Source: Pseudogemmobacter faecipullorum (GTDB lineage: Bacteria > Pseudomonadota > Alphaproteobacteria > Rhodobacterales > Rhodobacteraceae). From it: 64,000 nt of DNA. The stretch lies in NCBI RefSeq assembly GCF_020539525.1, contig NZ_JACDXX010000008.1:124001-188000 (forward strand), given 5' to 3'. Both the position numbers and the translations under genes were made by a program. Positions 28,055-34,840 of the stretch are shown here, in pieces. The first letter of the stretch is position 1. Each line of letters begins with the position of its first letter. A model generated the notes under the pieces. It was not told where the DNA came from. It did not search any database and saw nothing but the letters and a program-made list of their open reading frames with translations.

Positions 28055-28825
28055 ATGCAGCAAAATAATCCGCTGCTGACAGTGCAGGGGGTAACCCTGC
28101 AGTATAAAACACCAAACCACCTGATTACCGCGACCTATCGTGTCAGTTTCGACGTGTTTCAGGGGGATCGCTTCATCCTGCTTGGGCCCTCGGGATGCGG
28201 GAAATCAACGCTGCAGAAAGCCGTCGGGGGCTATATCACCCCCACCGAGGGCGAGATGCGGCTGAAGGGCAAGAAAATCACCGCCCCCGGCCCCGACCGC
28301 ATGATGGTCTTCCAGGAGTTTGACCAGCTCCTGCCCTGGAAAACGGTGCGCCAGAATGTCGCTTTTGCCCTGACCGCCTCAAAAAAGCTCAATGCGCGCG
28401 AAGCCGATGAGAAGGCGATGGAATATGTGGTCAAGGTCGGGCTCGAGAAATTCGCCGACAGCCATCCGCATATGCTGTCAGGCGGGATGAAACAGCGCGT
28501 CGCCATTGCCCGCGGCATGGCGATGGAACCCGATATCCTGCTGATGGATGAGCCTTTCGCCGCGCTGGATGCGCTGACCAGGCGCCGGATGCAGGATGAG
28601 CTGCTGCGGCTGTGGGAAGATACGAAATTTACCGTGCTCTTCGTCACCCATTCCATTGCCGAGGCGATTAAGATCGGCAACCGCATCCTGCTGCTCTCGC
28701 CGCATCCGGGCCGGGTGAAGGCCGAGATGAACAGCACCAATGATCCCCAGAAGGCCGCAGCACTCGAGCGGCAGATCCATGAGATGCTCTTCGCCCATGA
28801 AGCGGGGGAGGTGGAGCATGTCTGA
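28055..28825 (+). CDS. NitT/TauT-family ABC transporter ATP-binding protein
   Basis: An ATPase of 256 residues. Walker A is GPSGCGKSTLQ, Q-loop VFQEFDQLLPWKTV, signature MLSGGMKQR, Walker B ILLMDEPFAALD and switch His in FVTHSIAEAI. GGGAGG lies just before the ATG at 28055. It is the first gene of a plus-strand operon with one permease and one binding protein. In the sulfonate island it is a second candidate sulfonate importer. Confidence 0.87.
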   Translation: MQQNNPLLTVQGVTLQYKTPNHLITATYRVSFDVFQGDRFILLGPSGCGKSTLQKAVGGYITPTEGEMRLKGKKITAPGPDRMMVFQEFDQLLPWKTVRQNVAFALTASKKLNAREADEKAMEYVVKVGLEKFADSHPHMLSGGMKQRVAIARGMAMEPDILLMDEPFAALDALTRRRMQDELLRLWEDTKFTVLFVTHSIAEAIKIGNRILLLSPHPGRVKAEMNSTNDPQKAAALERQIHEMLFAHEAGEVEHV

Positions 28826-29732
28826 GGCAGTCACAAGGCTCAGAAATATGGCAGAACCAGGCATTCCCGGTGCGACACAGGACCGGCCCGAAATCTTCCA
28901 CGAGGAGGTCGGGGCGGGAGAACTCACGATTGTGGAGCAAAAGCTCTCCTGGTTTGAGATGCTCTACCGTGAGACCTGGCTCAGAAAGCTGCTCATCCTG
29001 GTCGTGCTTGCCGCTATCTGGGAGGTCTATGGCCGGGCGCTGAACAATGATCTGCTGTTCCCCACTTTCAGCGCGACGATCGCGGCATTCTTTGGCGGGC
29101 TGACCGATGGCACCCTGCCCGCCGCTGCCTGGGGCTCGGGCAAGGTGCTGCTGATGGGCTATGGCCTTGGCATCGTGCTGGCCTCGGTGCTGACCGCGCT
29201 GGCGATTGCCTCGAAAATCGGCACCGATTTCCTTGAAACCATGACCTCGATGTTCAACCCGCTGCCGGCGATTGCGCTGCTGCCGCTGGCGCTGATCTGG
29301 TTTGGTCTGGGCAATGGCAGCCTGATTTTCGTCCTGGTGCATTCTGTCACCTGGGCAATCGCGCTGAACACCCATTCCGGCTTCCTCGGGGTGTCGAAGA
29401 CGCTGAAAATGGTGGGGCGGAACTACGGTCTGCGCGGCCCTTCCTTCATTCTCAAAATCCTGATCCCCGCCGCCTTCCCCTCGATCCTGACCGGGCTGAA
29501 AATCGGCTGGGCCTTCGCCTGGCGTACCCTGATCGCGGCCGAGCTGGTCTTCGGTGTCAGCTCCGGTTCGGGCGGTCTCGGCTGGTTCATCTTCGAGAAC
29601 AAGAACATGCTCGATATCCCCAAGGTTTTCGCCGGGCTTCTGACGGTGATCATCATCGGTCTGGTGGTCGAGAACCTCGTCTTCCGCACCATCGAACGCC
29701 TGACCATCCAGCGCTGGGGCGTTCAGCACTAG
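28818..29732 (+). CDS. NitT/TauT-family ABC transporter permease
   Basis: A permease of about 304 residues. Some 45 N-terminal cytoplasmic residues (with IFHEEVGAGELTIVEQKLSW) precede the first helix. The coupling loop reads KTLKMVGRNYGLRGPSFILK, followed by PAAFPSILTGLKIGWAFAW. The ATG at 28818 overlaps the ATPase stop by 8 bp with GGGGAGG just upstream. It differs clearly from the paired permeases at 14.3-15.9 kb, so the two importers are not recent duplicates. Confidence 0.85.
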   Translation: MSEAVTRLRNMAEPGIPGATQDRPEIFHEEVGAGELTIVEQKLSWFEMLYRETWLRKLLILVVLAAIWEVYGRALNNDLLFPTFSATIAAFFGGLTDGTLPAAAWGSGKVLLMGYGLGIVLASVLTALAIASKIGTDFLETMTSMFNPLPAIALLPLALIWFGLGNGSLIFVLVHSVTWAIALNTHSGFLGVSKTLKMVGRNYGLRGPSFILKILIPAAFPSILTGLKIGWAFAWRTLIAAELVFGVSSGSGGLGWFIFENKNMLDIPKVFAGLLTVIIIGLVVENLVFRTIERLTIQRWGVQH

Positions 29733-29796
29733 CCATTAAAACAAGGCTGGCACCGCGCCTCAGGGGGCGGTGACCGGCCGTTATGGGAGGATAAAC

Positions 29797-30792
29797 ATGA
29801 AAAAATTCAGACTATCTGCGGCCCTGGCCCTCGGGCTTTCGGCGCTTTTCACCGCGCCTGCCAGCGCCGAGGTCGAAACCCTGCGCATGGCGCGCCAGTT
29901 CGGCATCGGCTATCTGCCCCTGACCCTGATCGAGGAGCAGGGCCTGCTCGAGAAACATGCCGCCGCGGCCGGGCTCGAATTCACCACCGAATGGCTGCGC
30001 TTCACCGGCGGCTCGGGGATGAATGAGGCCCTGCTCTCGGGCAATCTCGATATTGCCGCCGGCGGCGTCGGCCCGGCGCTGACCATCTGGGCCCGGACCC
30101 AGAGCAATCTGAAGGTCCGCGGCGTCGCCGCGCTTGAATCGATGCCGCTCTATCTGGTCACCACCGATCCCGAAATCAAAGAGCTGAAAGATTTCACCGG
30201 CCAGAGCAAAATCGCTCTGCCGGCGGTGAAAACCTCGATCCAGGCCATCACGCTGCAGATGGCGGCCGAGAAATACCTCGGCGAGGGTCAGCACGCTGCG
30301 CTTGATGCCTTTACCGTCTCGATGGGCCATCCCGATGCTTTGCTGGCGCTGCTGGGCGGCCAGTCCGAGATCAGCGCGCATTTCGGCGCCCCGCCCTTCC
30401 AGAACCAGGAGCTGAAAGACCCGCGCGCCCATCTGGTGCTCGACAGCTATGATGTGCTCGGCGGGCCGCATACCTTCAATATGATCTGGTCGAGCGGCGC
30501 TTTCGTCGACGCGAACCCGAAGACCGTCGCGGTGCTGATGGCGGCGCTGGACGAAGCCATGGGCTTTATCCGCGAAAATCCGCAGGAGGCGGCAAAGATC
30601 TGGATGGCGGCCGAAAGCACCAATCTGACCGAGGAAGAGGTGGTCGCGCTGATCACCGATCCGCGCGTCACCTGGTCGGTCACCCCTGAGGGCATCGCGC
30701 CCTATCTGGAATATATGACCCGCGCCGGGCTGATCAGCACCGATGTCACCGACTGGAAAGAGATCTTCTTCCCGACCGCTTTCCCCGGCTGA
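29797..30792 (+). CDS. NitT/TauT-family ABC transporter substrate-binding protein
   Basis: A periplasmic protein of 331 residues with a signal peptide (MKKFRLSAALALGLSALF, cleavage near PASAEVE). The mature part begins with LRMARQFGIGYLPLTLIEEQ, a NitT/TauT-family start, and includes GNLDIAAGGVGPALTIW. GGGAGG lies upstream of the ATG at 29797. Ligand unknown; sulfolactate or DHPS is likely from the neighbourhood of suyAB, slcC and comC. Confidence 0.85.
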   Translation: MKKFRLSAALALGLSALFTAPASAEVETLRMARQFGIGYLPLTLIEEQGLLEKHAAAAGLEFTTEWLRFTGGSGMNEALLSGNLDIAAGGVGPALTIWARTQSNLKVRGVAALESMPLYLVTTDPEIKELKDFTGQSKIALPAVKTSIQAITLQMAAEKYLGEGQHAALDAFTVSMGHPDALLALLGGQSEISAHFGAPPFQNQELKDPRAHLVLDSYDVLGGPHTFNMIWSSGAFVDANPKTVAVLMAALDEAMGFIRENPQEAAKIWMAAESTNLTEEEVVALITDPRVTWSVTPEGIAPYLEYMTRAGLISTDVTDWKEIFFPTAFPG

Positions 30793-30853
30793 TCCCCCCA
30801 GATTGATCAGCCGGTTGATCCCGCGACTGATCGCCGGTCTCCTGCTTCGCTTT

Positions 30854-30883
30854 CATGCCCCTGCACGCTGCGGCAGGGGCATG
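30854..30883 (+). terminator. hairpin terminator after the second ABC operon
   Basis: CATGCCCCTGC (30854-30864) and GCAGGGGCATG (30873-30883) form a perfect 11-bp stem with an 8-nt loop, followed by a pyrimidine-rich TCTCTGCC. It lies between the binding-protein gene and the TauE-type exporter gene. Its stem core (GCCCCTGC/GCAGGGGC) is the same as in the suyB-suyZ hairpin. Confidence 0.6.
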
Positions 30884-30911
30884 TCTCTGCCTGATCTCAA
30901 GGAATATCGAC

Positions 30912-30965
30912 ATGAGCCGTAACCTCTGCCACCGGCGCGATGAGGGCCCTGCATATGGGGGCTGA
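30912..30965 (+). CDS. possible 17-codon leader peptide before the TauE-type exporter
   Basis: ATG at 30912 is preceded by AAGGA at an 8-base distance. The frame runs 17 codons (MSRNLCHRRDEGPAYGG) to a TGA at 30963-30965, overlapping the exporter start at 30955 in another frame. Such an arrangement can couple translation of the exporter to the leader. Short frames arise easily by chance, so confidence is low. Confidence 0.25.
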   Translation: MSRNLCHRRDEGPAYGG

Positions 30966-31707
30966 AACCATTATCTTTCTGATGCTTGGCGCCTTTGCCG
31001 GCGGCTTTATCAACGGACTTGCCGGATTCGGCACCGCGCTGCTGGCCCTCGGCTTCTGGCTGCAGGTGCTGCCGCCGGTTCAGGCGGTCTCAATGGCGGT
31101 CGCCATGTCGGTGATCAGCGGTCTGCAGGGCGTCTGGATCGTGCGGCGCGAAATCAGTGCCAATAGGGGCCGGCTTTTGCGCTTTTTGCTGCCTGCCCTG
31201 CCCGGCATCCCTCTGGGCGCCATGGTGCTGACCATGATCTCTGCCCCGGTGCTGAAGCTGACGATTGCCGCGCTGATGATCCTCTACGGCGCCTTCTTCA
31301 GCCTGCGCCGCGCCCTGCCCAAATTCACCCGGCCGACCCCGGTCGCGGATTCAGCGGTGGGTTTTCTCGGCGGCCTGCTTGGCGGCGCGGCAGGATTATC
31401 GGGCGCCCTGCCAACCATGTGGTGCGCCATGCGGCCCTGGAGCAAGGCCGAAACCCGCGCCGTGCTGCAGCCCTATAATGTGATCGTGCTGGCGCTGACC
31501 ATGCTCTCGATGCTGCTGCTTGGCCATTACAGCAAACAGACGCTGCTCTTCATCCTGCTGGTGCTGCCCGTCACCCTGATCGGGGCGCAGCTCGGGATCA
31601 GCGTTTACCGCCGGCTGAGCGATGAACGCTTTCGCCGGCTGCTGATCCTGATGCTGTTTGCCTCCGGGCTGTTGCTGCTTTTGCGCGAACTGCCCGGGCT
31701 TTTGTGA
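30955..31707 (+). CDS. TauE/SafE (TSUP) family anion exporter, probable sulfite exporter
   Basis: A 250-residue membrane protein with about seven to eight hydrophobic segments. The twin repeat motifs of the family are GGFINGLAGFGTALLAL near the N-terminus and GFLGGLLGGAAGLSGALPT in the second half. GAGGG lies 8 bases before the ATG at 30955; an in-frame ATG at 30940 has no clear site. TauE/SafE proteins export sulfite or sulfoacetate in sulfonate degraders, so a role in removing sulfite made by SuyAB is likely. It ends immediately before the stop of the converging comC gene, with no spacer. Confidence 0.8.
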   Translation: MGAETIIFLMLGAFAGGFINGLAGFGTALLALGFWLQVLPPVQAVSMAVAMSVISGLQGVWIVRREISANRGRLLRFLLPALPGIPLGAMVLTMISAPVLKLTIAALMILYGAFFSLRRALPKFTRPTPVADSAVGFLGGLLGGAAGLSGALPTMWCAMRPWSKAETRAVLQPYNVIVLALTMLSMLLLGHYSKQTLLFILLVLPVTLIGAQLGISVYRRLSDERFRRLLILMLFASGLLLLLRELPGLL

Positions 31708-32697
31708 TCAGAGCGCGCGGATCTCGGCCAGCAGGGCCGGATCGGGACTGATCCCCACCTGCCTTGCCGCAGCCCGGGCGGCAAGGCGGCGCGCGCCGGG
31801 CAGACGCGCCCCGGGCTGATCGGTGATCAGCCCGGCCAGCAGGCTGAAACGCTCCAGCGCATTCGCGGCAAAAGCCGTGGGATCAATCGCGATCAGCAAT
31901 TGCCCGGTGCCGGGAGGCGGGCCTTTGTCATCAAGGAATGAGCTGGCCTGTGAGGCATAATTCGCCCCGCACATCCCGGCGGCCAGCAATTCCACCATCA
32001 GCGCCAGCGCAATGCCCTTGGCATCACCAAGCGGCGCCATAGTGCCCTGCAGCGCCTTTTGCGCATCGGTGGTGGGCTGGCCATCGGCATCAAAGGCCCA
32101 GCCGGCGGGAATGGCCTCGCCTTTGCGGGCGGCGGCGGCGATATTGCCCCTCGCCACAGTCGAAAGCGCCATATCGACCACAATCGGCTCATCCCCGGCG
32201 CGTGGAGCGGCAAAAGCAATCGGATTGGTGCCAAAGACCGCCTGACTTCCACCCCAGGGCGCCATGGCAGCAGGGGTATTGGCAAAGAGAATGGCAACCA
32301 GCCCCTGCCCGGCCAGCCGCTCGACAAAGGCCCCGGCCGAGCCACAATGATGCGAGCGGGTAATGGCGGCACAGGCAATGCCCTGGGCGCGGGTCAGAGC
32401 CGGCAGCTCTGCCACCGCCAGATCCAGCGCCGGAAAGGCAAAGCCAAAGCCCGCATCAATCAGCAAAGCCCCCGGGCGGGGCCGGCTGAGCCCGGGCAGG
32501 GCATCGCCTTTTACCTTACCGCTGCGCAGCTGCGCCACATAAGAGGGCAGCCGCGACAGGCCATGGCCCTTAAAACCATCGGCTTCGGCCTGGACCAGCG
32601 CCCCGGCCACGCTGGCGGCGGCCACAGCCCCCGCGCCATTGCGCGCCAGCGCGGCGCTGGCAAGATCAACCGCCTGCTCAAGGCTCAGTCTTTCCAT
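31708..32697 (-). CDS. comC: (2R)-3-sulfolactate dehydrogenase (NADP+), malate/L-lactate dehydrogenase family
   Basis: A 329-residue protein of the LDH2/MDG2 family. The active-site region reads ITRSHHCGSAGAFVERLA, and GTNPIAFAAPR is the NADP-site landmark. The start is ATG at 32697 in a TGATG overlap with slcC; a GTG at 32700 is an alternative. With SlcC it forms the known two-dehydrogenase racemisation of sulfolactate via sulfopyruvate (as in Chromohalobacter), turning the (S) form into the (R) form needed by SuyAB. The family also holds malate and ureidoglycolate dehydrogenases, so the name depends on context. Confidence 0.82.
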   Translation of the reverse strand: MERLSLEQAVDLASAALARNGAGAVAAASVAGALVQAEADGFKGHGLSRLPSYVAQLRSGKVKGDALPGLSRPRPGALLIDAGFGFAFPALDLAVAELPALTRAQGIACAAITRSHHCGSAGAFVERLAGQGLVAILFANTPAAMAPWGGSQAVFGTNPIAFAAPRAGDEPIVVDMALSTVARGNIAAAARKGEAIPAGWAFDADGQPTTDAQKALQGTMAPLGDAKGIALALMVELLAAGMCGANYASQASSFLDDKGPPPGTGQLLIAIDPTAFAANALERFSLLAGLITDQPGARLPGARRLAARAAARQVGISPDPALLAEIRAL

Positions 32698-33644
32698 CAC
32701 AGCGCCTCGCCTTGCAGATGATTGCGCACCGAGCGCACCGTGACTTCCGAGACCCGCAGGTTCGATTCCCGGCTGAGCCCGGCGATATGCGGGGTCAGAA
32801 TGACATTGCCGAGCCCGGCAAAACGCGCGGTATCGGCCTGCGGCGGCGGTTCGGTCTCAAACACATCGAGCGCCGCCCCCCCCAGCCTGCCCGCGCGCAG
32901 CGCCTCTGCCAGCGCCGCCTCATCAATCACCCCGCCCCTTGCGGCATTGATAACGATCGCATCGGGTTTCATCCGGCCAAGCGCTGCCGCATCAACCATA
33001 TGCCGCGTCGCCGCGGTCAGCGGCACATGCAGCGACAGCACATCACAGCCCGCCAGCACCGCCTCCAGCGCTTCCGGCTGCACCTGCCCGCTCTTCAGTC
33101 GCCAGTGCGGCCCCTCAGCGGCAAGATGCGGGTCAAAGGCGCTGACCTCCATCCCCAGCGCCAGCGCCCGAACCGCGGTTTCACGGGCAATCGAGCCGAA
33201 ACCGATCAGACCCAGCCGCTTGCCGCTGATCTCGCGCCCGTTCATCAGCGCCGCGCGCGCCCAGTCTCCATCTGCCAGCCGCGAGGGCATGGCATGGATG
33301 CCACGCAGCAGCACCATGGCCGAGGAAATAACATATTCCGCCACCGAAATATCATTGGCCCCCGAGGCCGGGAAAACCGCGATGCCCCGCGCCTTACAGG
33401 CCTGCAGATCGATATTGTCGAGACCGACCCCCAGCCGGCCCACCGCCCTGAGCTTTGGCGCTTTTTCCAGCAGTGCCGCATCTACCCGGGTACGGTTGCG
33501 CACGATGATCGCATCCGCGCCGCCGAGGCAGGCCAGCAGATCCTCGCGCCGCTCAACCAGGCCCGGGTCATAGGTGATCCCGCATCCCGGCAGACCAGCA
33601 CGAAGAATATCCTCTTCCATGAATTCGGGAACGACGATCTGCAT
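32697..33644 (-). CDS. slcC: (S)-sulfolactate dehydrogenase, D-2-hydroxyacid dehydrogenase family
   Basis: A 315-residue dehydrogenase with the catalytic Arg in NAARGGVIDE, the Glu region in DVFETEPPP and the catalytic His in LTPHIAGLS. The NAD motif is LIGFGSIARE. It is related to 3-phosphoglycerate dehydrogenase (SerA) but lacks the C-terminal regulatory domains. Coupled to comC by a one-base TGATG overlap, it oxidises (S)-sulfolactate to sulfopyruvate, which ComC reduces to the (R) form. An operator-like palindrome lies about 30 bp upstream. Confidence 0.84.
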   Translation of the reverse strand: MQIVVPEFMEEDILRAGLPGCGITYDPGLVERREDLLACLGGADAIIVRNRTRVDAALLEKAPKLRAVGRLGVGLDNIDLQACKARGIAVFPASGANDISVAEYVISSAMVLLRGIHAMPSRLADGDWARAALMNGREISGKRLGLIGFGSIARETAVRALALGMEVSAFDPHLAAEGPHWRLKSGQVQPEALEAVLAGCDVLSLHVPLTAATRHMVDAAALGRMKPDAIVINAARGGVIDEAALAEALRAGRLGGAALDVFETEPPPQADTARFAGLGNVILTPHIAGLSRESNLRVSEVTVRSVRNHLQGEAL

Positions 33645-33673
33645 GGTTTTGACCTCAGGCTTGCTGTCCTATT

Positions 33674-33699
33674 TCTTATATATCAACTCATATATAAGA
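33674..33699. promoter_or_regulatory. operator-like palindrome upstream of slcC-comC
   Basis: TCTTATATAT (33674-33683) and ATATATAAGA (33690-33699) are perfect 10-bp inverted repeats with a 6-bp centre. The right half with its flank, ACTCATATATAAGA, matches 12 of 14 bases of the suyA operator half at 26641-26654. This suggests that one GntR-type regulator controls both transcripts. Confidence 0.6.
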
Positions 33700-33772
33700 C
33701 ATGCCGGCCGGGCAAGAATTTTCACCTGCCAGAGGACAGGAATTTCAGTTTCCCTATCGCTTTGGCAAAGTC

Positions 33773-34687
33773 TCAGCGGGTGGCGGCGGCAATGGCCTCG
33801 GGGCAGAATCTGCCACTGTCCACCGCGGCGGAAATGGCGCGCAATATCTCTTCGATCACCCGGGTTTTGGTGCTGTCGCGCCGGTGCACCAGACCCAGAT
33901 GCCGCTGCGGCCCGCCCTCGGCGAGCAGCGGAATCCGCTTCAGCGCCTGAATATCGGGCACCCGCACACAGGGTTCGGGAATGATCGAGACCCCAAGCTC
34001 GGCCTGGACCATGGCATAGATCGCCTCCAGCCCGGCCAGCTCCATACTCTCGCTGACCTGGATATTATGGCTTTGCAGCCAGGCCTCGATGATCGAGCCG
34101 ACCACCGCATCGCGCGAGAAGCGGATGAAGGGATTGCTTTGCAGCACCTCGACCGGATCGGCCGAGCTGACCCGCTCCGAGGCAATCAGCACCAGCTCTT
34201 CCGCCGCAACCTGATGCCAGACCAGATTGGCGGGCAGCACCGCCGGGCGCGACAACAGGGCGGCGTCGATGGTATTGCGATCAACCTCATTGATCAGATG
34301 CGTGGTCAGCCCCGGGAAAAGCCCGACATGCAGCTCGGGAAAGCGCGCTTTCAGCACCGCCGTGGCGAAGGGCGTCAGCCCGGTCAGCGTGGTCGGAACC
34401 GCGCCGAGCAGAAACTCGCCCTTCAGCCCGTCATCACCGATCACCGAGGGCACAATATCATCATAGGCCCGGACCACCTCGCGCGCTTTGGCCAGCAGCG
34501 CGCGGCCAAGCGGGGTAAATTCCGGCGTGCGGGTCGAGCGGTTGAAAATCTGCACCCGCCATTCCGCCTCAAGCGCGCGCATCTGCTGGCTGACCGCGGC
34601 ATGGGTCACAAAAACCGCCTCGGCGGCGGCGCTGAAGGTGCCGTGATCAGCGATTGCCACAAGGGTTTTAAGCATCCGGATCGACAT
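33773..34687 (-). CDS. LysR family transcriptional regulator
   Basis: A 304-residue LysR protein. The N-terminal helix-turn-helix (IADHGTFSAAAEAVFVTHAA, SQQMRALEAEWRVQIF) and a substrate-binding domain of normal length are present. It reads in the same direction as slcC-comC and ends about 130 bp upstream of slcC, so it is not in the classical divergent position. It may regulate the sulfolactate genes or act elsewhere; the sequence does not tell. Confidence 0.87.
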   Translation of the reverse strand: MSIRMLKTLVAIADHGTFSAAAEAVFVTHAAVSQQMRALEAEWRVQIFNRSTRTPEFTPLGRALLAKAREVVRAYDDIVPSVIGDDGLKGEFLLGAVPTTLTGLTPFATAVLKARFPELHVGLFPGLTTHLINEVDRNTIDAALLSRPAVLPANLVWHQVAAEELVLIASERVSSADPVEVLQSNPFIRFSRDAVVGSIIEAWLQSHNIQVSESMELAGLEAIYAMVQAELGVSIIPEPCVRVPDIQALKRIPLLAEGGPQRHLGLVHRRDSTKTRVIEEILRAISAAVDSGRFCPEAIAAATR

Positions 34688-34840
34688 GAAACCCCCAGAC
34701 CTGCCGCCGCAGCGGCAGCCATCAGTTAACCTGAGCTTAAATAAGGCGGTGAAATCCGATCAGATATCAAGAAGAACTTTCGTCGCAGCCCGAAAACAGC
34801 TTTCCAGGTCGTATCCGCCCCCTCCCTGCCTGCCCCGGCT

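Noticed and set aside
27351-28115. A 254-codon minus-strand frame covering the 627-bp gap before the ATPase gene
   Set aside because: It overlaps the ends of two well-supported genes, shows no motif, no ribosome site and no consistent codon preference.
31708-33644. Annotating these two genes as malate dehydrogenase and SerA (3-phosphoglycerate dehydrogenase)
   Set aside because: They match those families by fold, but the coupled pair beside suyAB matches the known slcC-comC racemisation module, and SerA regulatory domains are missing.
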